Shown here piece by piece: positions 55,627 to 64,000 of a stretch of DNA of 64,000 bases. This stretch comes from Smittia aterrima. Its lineage: Eukaryota; Arthropoda; Insecta; Diptera; Chironomidae. Location: contig CP093831.1 of assembly GCA_033063855.1 (NCBI GenBank), forward strand, positions 15,624,001 to 15,688,000, in the 5' to 3' direction. A program made the translations under genes and the position numbers. Under the pieces are notes generated by a model. That model searched no databases, was not told the DNA's origin, and saw nothing but the letters and a program-made list of their open reading frames with translations. Each line of letters opens with the position of its first letter. Within the stretch, counting starts at the first letter, position 1.

Positions 55627-58362
55627 GGGAGCATTCACAGCCAATTCAACAACTATTCCATGTGTGCACGTTCAATTGCTTAACGAAGACATTTGCTTAA
55701 ACGATGGAGCATTGAATTTTATCTTCTCTCAGATTTTTTATAAACAGAAATTTAATGCCTCGAACCAGTTTCAGACATAATTGTATCAAGAAATTTGTCA
55801 CTTTATCGCGGAATATTAAAAATCTTCATGGATCCTGCGAAAACAAATCGCTTAGCAATGAAAGTAATTGAGGCTTGAATCTTGTTTTTGGCGAATAATT
55901 TGAGAAGAAACATTCCAAAGCTTTTTGCTAGAAATTCTTTAAAAGTGATCTCAACTCACGACAACGCATTTTATTTTCTTTTTGGCTATCAATCAGCTTG
56001 AACTTTATGAAGTGGAAACTATTTATATTGAAGCTTCGAATTTATTGATTAAAATTGTAACTTAGAATTTGATTTAAATTATGTCAGAAGAAAAATGTGT
56101 TCCTGATTAGAATTCCAACCAAAGTTCAATTTTTTACTTTAAAATAAATTTTCCAACACAAACTTTTGATATTTTGTATGTAAAAGACATTAAACTTGAT
56201 TTGCAATAAAAAGTTTCATTTTTTCAGAATGAAGGAAAAATTAAAAATAACTTTTTTCTCTCGCCCTGCGAAAACAATTTTTTTACAGCTCTAAGAGGAG
56301 AGTCCTACGCATTATTCCTACTTGTAAATTTGTTTAAACGGAAACTTTTCTCCTCGTCAAACTTTCGACTTTTGTTTCAAAGAAAATTCCATTTTCATCG
56401 ACGTATGGACTCAAAGTCACTTCTCCGAAGTGGAAATTAGCAGTTTTGCAATATTTTGAGAGCTCAGCATCGCCCACTCGATGATTATGTTTACTTATGC
56501 TCGTTCTTATTTCATTCGAGTAGGAGTCAAGAAAGAATTACAGCATTTTGTGTTTTACGACACTCAAGGGACAACTTCAGTGAAAATTGAATACAAAATT
56601 TATGAAAGCTTCTGTTAGTGAACTCGCATGAAGAACCCTAAAAAACCTGTTAGCTCAAGTCGCTTTCTTTCCGCCGAAATACTTGCTAATGGTGAAAATG
56701 AGGGGAAAACGAGATGAGGTAATATGATTTCGGCTTTTCAACACAATTACAGATCCACTTGCTAATCTATGCGTAGGATTTGCGAAAGAGTTCGACGAGA
56801 AGTAAGAAGAACTAGATTAGATCTTTGATATTTGCAACATAATGCAAGATATTATGTTCTAGGATCTGATTAAATCTGTTATCAAAAAAAAGCTTTTCTT
56901 TTTTCTTGTAATCGATACTTCCCAAACTTTTCATTTGTCTTCGTTGATGGCTGGCTTTTAGGGGAAATCGTCGAAAATTTTCATTTCTCCTTCGAGATTC
57001 GCCTCGACACAGACAAATGATCAGTCTAAAAATATTTTCCGATCACATCTCCTCCGATTTTCTCCTCAAAATTGCCTACTTACTAAAGCAGATTAAACGT
57101 CATTTATAAAAAATTTAAGACTTCGGGTGAGCCGAACTTATTTTTGGCTTGTTCGTTTTTAGTATGTTGCATTTGCCAGTGCTATCGTGTATTTAGTGTC
57201 GCGAGGATCGTTAACAAGGCGCTCAGGTCAGTGTTTAGTGTGTTTCGTGGCTGAGCAGCGAAAAGTTTTTTGCCTTCCACACTTTTTCCTAGTCGTCAGC
57301 GAAAAAGTTGCTTTGAAGGTCTCTCATTCAGAGCAAAAAAATTCCGATCTCCTTTTCTTCTTTTACTGATTTCCAATTTTCCTCTTCATCAAAAATTTCG
57401 ATCATGAACGTGGAAAATGAGTCATTGATCTAAATCATCGATAGTGAAATTGATTTAATCTTGTTTTATAATCGAGGGATGTGCGTGACGTGTGAAGTTT
57501 TAATTTAGAAGTTCTAAAATGATTAGAAGCATAAATATTTGAGAAAAATAGTGGAAGCAGTAAAATATTTCACAAATCTCTACATTTGGACGTTGAAGTC
57601 GAACAATTCGATCCTAGAGCTTCATTTTTTTCTGATTGAAGAAAAAAGTCGAAATAAAAAGAAAACTCGTGTGAACGTATCATTTGAAAATCTATTTTTG
57701 TTGAAAATCGCGGTGAAAAATGTAAAAAGAAAAAATCTCGCGATCTGCTTTAAGATGTGTGTGAAAACCCTATAACGAAAACGAAGGAAAATATTTGAAA
57801 GATCATGAAATCAAACACGAACGAAGAAATTCCTTTTGGATTTCCTTAGGATTTTGGAAAGTGATCAATTAAAATTTGAAAGTTGAAAAGTCAAAACAAA
57901 ATGTTTGATGTGAAAAATCAATTAATGCTTTTCATTGACCTTCATCTTCATACTTTCAAATCATCATCAATCGTGACATAACGGGAAAAAAGATTATTTT
58001 TCACTCAAAGTAAAATCATTTTTCTCGTTCGCCTTTTCATTCTGTGAAATTTCCCAAACACAACCTACGCTACACTTCTATGTGAAAAACATTTATTTTT
58101 ATATTGAACGACTTCACGAGATTTCGAGCGTTTGGTCGAAAAGAAACTCATTTTCTACCTACATGTGTGTAGAGCGGAGAAGAAAATTGGAAAAATTCTG
58201 CGATGAGTTTAAAATAGGAAAATCTGCGCTCGGCCATTCCAAACTGAAATTGTTTTCCTGACGTTTCCAGTTTACTTATTTAAAATTTTCTCTTTTTAGT
58301 TATTTTCACATAGAGTTCTGATTTTGATTCTCGGGGTAGCGTAAAACAAAAAAGCAGCAGAC
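55627..58362 (+). other. Tm1-Tm2 intergenic region
   Basis: 2.7 kb holding the 3' UTR of the last Tm1 exon, then the Tm2 promoter and a non-coding first exon. An acceptor-like cttttttag lies just before 58300. No coding exon is recognised. AT-rich MEF2-like matches occur (for example TTAAAAATAA near 56241) but are not distinctive. Confidence 0.5.
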
Positions 58363-60812
58363 ATGGACGCGATTAAGAAGAAGATGCAAGCGATGAAGCT
58401 TGAGAAGGACAACGCTCAAGACAAAGCTGATACCTTGGAAGGAAAATTCAAGGATGAAAATGCCAAAGCAGCCAAGGTCGAGGAGGATGTCGCTGATTTG
58501 ATCAAGAAATTGGCTCAAATCGAGAACGACCTCGAGACCCACAAAAACCAATTGGAACAGGGCAACAAAGACTTGGAAGAAAAAGAAAAGTTGTTGACTG
58601 CCACTGAATCCGAAGTCGCTGCTTTGAATCGTAAGGTTCAACAGGTTGAGGAAGATTTGGAAAAATCTGAAGAACGTTCCGGAAATGCTTTGGCTAAGTT
58701 GTTGGAAGCCACACAAGCTGCTGATGAAAATAACCGGTAAAAATATTCATTTATATCAATTTCGAAAGCAATTAATTATTTTTCTTGATTAGTATGTGCA
58801 AAGTATTGGAAAATCGTTCACAACAAGACGAAGAGCGCATGGATCAATTGACTAACCAATTGAAGGAAGCTCGTCTCCTCGCTGAAGATGCTGATGGCAA
58901 ATCTGATGAAGTCTCCCGTAAGTTGGCCTTCGTTGAAGATGAATTGGAAGTCGCTGAAGATCGTGTAAAGTCTGGTGAAGCCAAGATCATGGAACTTGAA
59001 GAAGAATTGAAGGTATGACTTTTTATAAATAAACAAGAAAAAAAAATTCATCACAATTTTCAAAACAGGTTGTTGGTAACTCATTGAAATCATTGGAAGT
59101 CTCGGAAGAGAAGGCCAACCAACGTGTCGAAGAATTCAAACGTCAATTGAAAGCCCTTACTGTCAAACTTAAGGAAGCTGAGAACCGCGCCGAATATGCC
59201 GAGAAGACAGTCAAGAAGTTGCAAAAGGAAGTCGACAGACTCGAAGGTACATATTTTGGCTTCCTTCCAAAATTGTTTAACTTCAAAGTTTTATGCTCTC
59301 TGAGTATTTTCAAAACAACTATGAAAGATTTTCGCCTCGTAACAATTTATTCTCGAAACAGCTTTTGCATTTTAACCAGGCGTCTTTTGATTTATCATGG
59401 GACTGTTCAGGAATAATTGAGAAACGACTTTTGTTTCTTCAAACTTTTGTTCTGACCTCTCCCGTTTTGCTTTTAAAAGAGAAAAAAGTTTTAAGGTCAA
59501 ATGGTAAAAATAATTTTCCTAATTATTCGCCCAACTTACAGACAGAGTCCGCCGCGAAAAAGACAAATACAAGTTCATGGTCCATGACATGGAAGCAACG
59601 TTCCTTGAAATGGCTGGATTCTAAACTTCTTTCCTTCGATTGTCAATTTGTGTTGTCCCTTAGTCGTTTTATGTCTCGGAACATAGAAATACTTTCAAAG
59701 CCAAAGTGTCTCCTCTCTCTTGCGTTATCATATGTTTTAATATGTTTCTACAACTATTTTTACAGACAAATTATCATGCCAAAAAGAAACATACAATGCG
59801 ATCTGCGCAGATATGGACACAACTTTTGCCGAAATGGCTGGATTCTAAAAAAAAAAGAGTTTCGTTTCTTTTGTCGATCGAAAGTCAATCAATCCCATGT
59901 CCAACATTTTCCACAAGCTTTCAACTCTCGAGTCCATTTAAAAAGTATCAAACCAAGTCCACAAAATATATCACACATCTTGACAGATTCACAAAATACT
60001 ATTCAGAATATTTTTGAAGTCGCCAATTTTCCCAATGACATTTTTGAAGTGCCAATGATCACTTTTTTGAACAAGTTCTTAATTTTTATTTTGGGTAGAC
60101 AAGTGTCTTCTGCAAATAATTTTCCTCTTAATATTTTGCTGTCATGCCGAATTTTAAATTCTTTAACTAAAAAAATTAATTATTTTTATCTCATTCAACA
60201 CAAAACAAAAACACATTCATTCACAACGTGCACACTAATTAACTAACTTTCATAAAAGAAAATTTTAACATGTTGAGCTAACAAATTGTTAGTAACAATC
60301 CCAAAAGTTAAAAACAAATGAAGTCATCATCGAAACGTCAGTCAAAAATCAAGGAGGATGGATCTTCTTTTAATCAATCTCTTCTAATTAATTGCAAATA
60401 TTAATTGCTGCTATTAATCATTTGACAAGTTCTTAAACGAGAACCCGAAACGCTATTTGCAAGGTATCTTTCTTATTTTATTTAGTAGCTAACTAACAAC
60501 TTTTAATCAACAAATTTAGTTGCTCAAATGGATGATTGAAATATTCTTCGATTTTTCTTTTATAAAAATACAATCGAAGGTTTCAAACATTTTATTTTTT
60601 GAACTAACAAAAAATTACAATTCTAGAAAAAAAATCCTTAATTAAAATAACAATTTATTCCCACCGGTCTTAGTAAGATATTTTTGTTAATAAAAATAAT
60701 TAAATTTAATTCTCTTCTGAACTTTCTAGACGAGCTCGGTCTCAACAAAGACAGATACAAGTCTCTTGCCGACGAAATGGATTCTACATTCGCCGAATTG
60801 GCTGGTTACTAA
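58363..60812 (+). CDS. Tm2: Tropomyosin 2 gene with three alternative last exons
   Basis: Muscle tropomyosin. Exons 58363-58736 (374 nt), 58793-59012 (220 nt), 59069-59246 (178 nt), then one of three 83-nt last exons at 59542, 59766 or 60730. Each combination gives 284 aa. The protein opens MDAIKKKMQAMKLEKDNAQD; later landmarks are ENRSQQDEERMDQLTNQLKE, SLKSLEVSEEKANQRVEEFK and YAEKTVKKLQKEVDRLE. Internal exons are fused relative to Tm1: the first holds the equivalent of Tm1 muscle plus common exon 3, and there are no alternative internal exons. The cumulative coding length before the last exon is 772 nt in both genes. Tandem with Tm1 in the same orientation, consistent with an old duplication. 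Confidence 0.95.
59542..59624 (+). CDS. Tm2: Tm2 alternative last exon a
   Basis: 83 nt, DRVRREKDKYKFMVHDMEAT then FLEMAGF and stop. Acceptor aacttacag. Confidence 0.87.
59766..59848 (+). CDS. Tm2: Tm2 alternative last exon b
   Basis: 83 nt, DKLSCQKETYNAICADMDTT then FAEMAGF and stop. Acceptor tttttacag. It has two cysteines and shares the last 18 coding bases or so (GAAATGGCTGGATTCTAA) with exon a. Confidence 0.87.
59849..60729 (+). other. Tm2: 3' UTR of exon b and intron before exon c
   Basis: AT-rich, no coding exon. A long open frame runs across 59293-60246 in another frame but crosses exons a and b out of phase and is not a gene. Confidence 0.55.
60730..60812 (+). CDS. Tm2: Tm2 alternative last exon c
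   Basis: 83 nt, DELGLNKDRYKSLADEMDST then FAELAGY and stop. Acceptor actttctag. The FAEL-GY end is the standard arthropod muscle tropomyosin C-terminus. Confidence 0.92.
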
Positions 60813-61775
60813 GCATCCTCGCCAACCAATGCTGCCTTTTACAACGATACTGTGTGCGTGTGCGTTTTAAACCAACTTTTGGAGAATTTCTCAAACTTGT
60901 TAAACATCACACATCGCCCAACTCAACAACATCCGGGAAAATGGTTTTATTTAAATGATTTCAACATCAGAGCGAATGCAGATGACATCTTAGCTGACGC
61001 TTCCAAAAATCTTAATCAAACTCTCATAATGTCTTATATTTTGTTAAATTATATCACCTACTCAATTTTATTTATTGTGGATTAACAAATAAATTTTTTG
61101 TGCTCTCAAAAACGGAAAAAACCAATCTCTGTAATCACATTTCAACTGAGTAAAAAAGAAAGCCACGAACATCCAAATGCTTTGTAAATTTATTATATAA
61201 AACTACATATTTTATGTGAACAAAACGCCAAAAAAAAATCGTTAATAAAAACACAAATTTAATTACACACAGAGACCAGTTTTACGGTAAACGATATTAC
61301 CGCTGGATATTACCGGGAAAATTTATCATCGTCAGTTCTGATATCAAACAAGATTGTATTTAATTCAAAGTTATCCAATTTTCAATGAACGAAGTTTTTT
61401 TTTCCATTCTCTTAGATTTTGCAAAATTAGTTTGAACCCTTTTCAGCAATTTTGATCCTCTCGAACAAAGCTTTCAGAGGAAACAAGATTTGAAAGATAA
61501 ATGATCATTCCGAAACTACCGCGAAGATAATAAAGTAAGTTCAAAGTTTCAGCAATGCCAAGAGGCACATATTTAACAGCGAAAAAAAAGAGCTTTCATT
61601 GTGAAACATCAGTCGGATTGGACAGTGAAAAGGATCGCAAAGAAGTTGGATTGAAGTGTTGATGTCGTGAAAAAATATTTGTGGCGGTACCCTATGAGCA
61701 GAGACGTAGAAGAAAGGAATGAGTAGTTGTAGCAACGAATTCAACTCAAGAGAAAAATAAATAAAAGAAAACAAA

Positions 61776-61827
61776 TTTTCTTACTCAAGTAAGTTTTCTT
61801 ACCCAAGTAATTTTCTTACTCAAGTAA
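61776..61827. repeat. Three tandem 17-bp units with internal dyad
   Basis: Three copies of TTTTCTTACTCAAGTAA (the second has ACC for ACT; one G separates copies one and two). Each unit contains the near-palindrome TTACT-CA-AGTAA. Confidence 0.85.
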
Positions 61828-61860
61828 ATCAGTGTTGGACCATCACCAAAGTACTATTTT

Positions 61861-61881
61861 CATAGTTTTTCTAAAACTATG
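61861..61881. repeat. Perfect 9-bp inverted repeat
   Basis: CATAGTTTT, a TCT loop, then AAAACTATG: a perfect stem with a 3-nt loop, 33 bp after the tandem repeat. No T-run follows that would make a terminator-like unit. Confidence 0.8.
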
Positions 61882-62113
61882 AACTCATAATCACAAGTCT
61901 GCCGAGCGAGATGAGCCCAAATCCCAAGTTGTCGCTACAAGAATGAGTATGTTTTCAATAAATATTAATAAGTTTTTAGTTTAACGGAAATTACAATTTT
62001 TGAAAATCATCGTAGCTTCAAAAGTCCGAAGGTTTCGGTTTAATTTGTAAACAAATAAACTTCGTAAAGGAAAAAGTTTAAAATTAAAAACAAAGGATAA
62101 AAAGTGAGTGACA

Positions 62114-63976
62114 ATGCCTTCAGCAAAGATGTTTAGCCATCGTGAAAGGGAACAAATCAAGGAATACCGCGGACTAGACTGGAGTATTGCTAGAATCGCA
62201 ATGAAACTTGGAAGATCGGACGATGGTGTGCGAAAATTTTTGAAGGCCGGTGACAGCTACGGCACGAAGAAGCGCCCGGGAAGAAACCCGAAGATCAGTG
62301 CTAAGGTGAAAGCTGATTTGATTAAGCGAGCTTTAGCTGGAACCAAAGTAAAAGAACTTCTTCGTGATCCTTTGATCAACATCGGAGCGAGACACATCCG
62401 AACCATCGTTGCCGCTGCTAAAAAGAATCAAGCAACAACAGTCGAGAATACATCAGAGTCAGCCGCAGAAGGAACGGAAAATGAAGACGAAATCTTAATT
62501 GATCAGCGAGAGAGAGAAGCAGAAAATAATGTAAGTTTCTGTTCAGTTTTTTCAGTTCAATTCTCAACATTTTTTTATTTTAGGCACAGATTTCAACATC
62601 TGACACAGAATATTTTGATGATATGTCGCAATTGAATCCCGAACCAGAAGTATTTGAATCGTTGAGCCTTAAAGAATCATTGCAAAAGGATGACAAGACG
62701 AAGAGAAAGCAAGAAAAATATTTGTACTGCGGTGACGGTAAATATTATTCTTGCAGTCGTCGCTGTTATGTCATAATAAGTACTCCACGGGTGTCACCTG
62801 CATCAAACAAACAAACAGACGAAGCTGAGTCAAGTGGATCGGATGTTATGAAGACTAAAAAAAGTATGAAACGCCAGGAAATTATTCGAAAGCTCAACAA
62901 TCTAGACGTGAGCTCAGATGAAGAGCACGTATCCGATGAAGATTTCAAAGGTTTGAATAAAATTAATTTATTTCGAAAGATTTTACATAGTTTTGTTTTC
63001 AGGAACGTCTCCAACAAGCGACAGTGAAGTTGACGAAGAAGATTTGTCGATGTCAAGCGTTAGTGAAAGTTCTTTAGATTTGCCTTCAGAAAAGTCGAAG
63101 AGTCATACTTCTACGATGCTTCGAGGCAAGCGAGTCAACAGAATTGTTAGTGACAGTGACAGTGATGATGAACCTTTGATTAAAACAAAACTCGCAAGAA
63201 AGAAATTTTGTTCTGCTGAAAAAGTATTAAACGCAAATGTTGACGATGAAGAAGGATCATTTACTGAATATAGCAACGGTTTCCAAAACATCAACGAGGA
63301 TTCAATGAACCGATCATTCTACGAGGATCGCGACGATTGCGACATCATGGCTCCAACTTCAGGACGTGCTAATGATGTTTTGAACACCGTTCAACTAGTC
63401 CGAACTTCAACTAACAAGCTACCAAAAGATGCTGTAATGAATAATAGCGAAGGATCGATTCTCGAATTCAATAAAGAAATGAATTCACTAGTTGCTGCTC
63501 CACCGCAATTGGACACTTCAGATCATCTCAAAGGAAATGGCGCAACAGAGATCAAAGAAGCTGCTGATAAGTACTCGGGTCAAGGACTTTCTCCGATCCT
63601 TCCAGAAGTCTCCACCGTCACAACAAAATTTGTCGAAGAGACTTTCGAAGTGAAACGTGAACACGAAGGTGTTCCAGATATATTCTCAGCTGCACAAGAA
63701 CCACACGATGATATTAAAATCGAAGAGTACGAAGTAGTTGAAGTAGCAGTTGCTGTTGAGGAACAACCTACTTTTTCTCCAGAACCAGAGCAAGTTATTG
63801 TAAAGCTTGAACAGGAAGTAAAGGAAGATCTAATTTTATATGATGTTGCAGTTGGCGCTTCAGGCTTAATGCAGAGGCTCTTCGAACAAATCTCGAACGC
63901 TCTACCAGAAGCTCCGTTCCTCTGCAAAAGCTTCACAATAATCCTCGATCGTTGCAACCCAGAAATACTTCAATAA
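62114..63976 (+). CDS. Tc3-transposase-like DNA-binding domain fused to a long acidic tail
   Basis: Exons 62114-62530, 62584-62950 and 63003-63976 give 585 aa, uninterrupted, ending inside the window. Residues about 3-105 form two helix-turn-helix units like the bipartite DNA-binding domain of Tc3/mariner transposases: MFSHREREQIKEYRGLDWSI, the linker DSYGTKKRPGRNPKIS (compare the SYGT-K-R linker of Tc3), then INIGARHIRTIVAAAKK. The remaining 480 residues are disordered, rich in Ser, Asp and Glu, with a Cys/Tyr patch (KYLYCGDGKYYSCSRRCY) at about residue 200 and a conserved-looking hydrophobic end (ASGLMQRLFEQISNALPEAP). There is no DDE catalytic domain and no terminal inverted repeats were seen. 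The best reading is a host gene derived from a transposon; a truncated transposon copy is less likely because of the introns and the long intact frame. Confidence 0.72.
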
Positions 63977-64000
63977 GTTTTTTGTTCCGTCGCCAGATAA

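Larger units (their letters stand above)
60813..62113. other. Intergenic region between Tm2 and the Tc3-like gene
   Basis: Tm2 3' UTR (AATAAA near 61087), then about 1 kb without coding sequence. It includes a triple 17-bp tandem repeat (61776-61827) and a perfect hairpin (61861-61881), listed separately. The promoter of the downstream gene lies at the right end. Confidence 0.55.

Noticed and set aside
56241..56250. TTAAAAATAA as a MEF2 site for Tm2
   Set aside because: Fits the pattern, but such A/T runs are common throughout this AT-rich interval.
59293..60246. A 317-codon frame across the Tm2 3' region
   Set aside because: It runs through introns and through last exons a and b in the wrong frame; Phe/Ile/Asn-rich composition fits AT-rich non-coding DNA.

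Overview
This is nuclear genomic DNA from an insect, almost certainly a fly (Diptera). The sequence is AT-rich, most introns are 50-100 bp, and the proteins are insect orthologues: Karst beta-heavy spectrin, the insulator protein CP190, an Ear-type YEATS protein, and two linked tropomyosin genes carrying the insect-specific heavy-troponin (Ala/Pro-rich) tail exon. CP190 in particular points to Diptera. The small gene spacing suggests a compact nematoceran genome such as a midge, but that last step is inference.

Layout, left to right. 1-2399: no recognised gene. 2400-5264 (-): IFT88/nompB, seven coding exons. 6321-25226 (+): karst, 16 coding exons including one probable cassette exon; the reconstructed frame closes at 4292 aa. 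25400-25713 (-): a 68-aa secreted Tyr-rich peptide precursor of NPLP4 type. 26420-26750 and 27078-27352 (+): two tandem paralogous genes for tiny Lys/Ala-rich proteins (44 and 49 aa). 27535-30305 (-): COG1. 31008-31964 (-): a tetraspanin of the C8 group. 32589-34520 (-): Ear (ENL/AF9). 35550-38596 (+): CP190. 38972-39325 (-): COX16, head-to-head with 39463-40679 (+): MRG15. 40855-41499 (-): TEX261/SVP26 homologue. About 42106-42391 (+): an unassigned exon with a frame break. 43371-55626 (+): Tm1, with three alternative N-termini, three mutually exclusive internal exon pairs and four alternative last exons. 58363-60812 (+): Tm2, with three alternative last exons. 62114-63976 (+): a three-exon gene with a Tc3-transposase-like DNA-binding domain on a long acidic tail and no catalytic domain.

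These are mostly unrelated housekeeping, cytoskeletal and chromatin genes rather than one pathway. Two groupings matter. Tm1 and Tm2 form a tandem tropomyosin locus that makes muscle, cytoskeletal and intermediate-filament-like isoforms by promoter choice and splicing. Ear, CP190 and MRG15 are three chromatin or transcription regulators within 8 kb, although co-location alone shows no joint function. Every multi-exon gene was assembled by reading splice junctions by eye, and each assembled coding length is a multiple of three.

The least-described content is the Tc3-derived fusion gene, the tandem Lys-rich mini-genes, an upstream coding extension of the Tm1-I/C-like isoform, a 63-nt Tm1 exon pair, the Tm2 triple 3' exons, a 63-nt cassette and two GC-AG introns in karst, and the frame-broken exon before Tm1.
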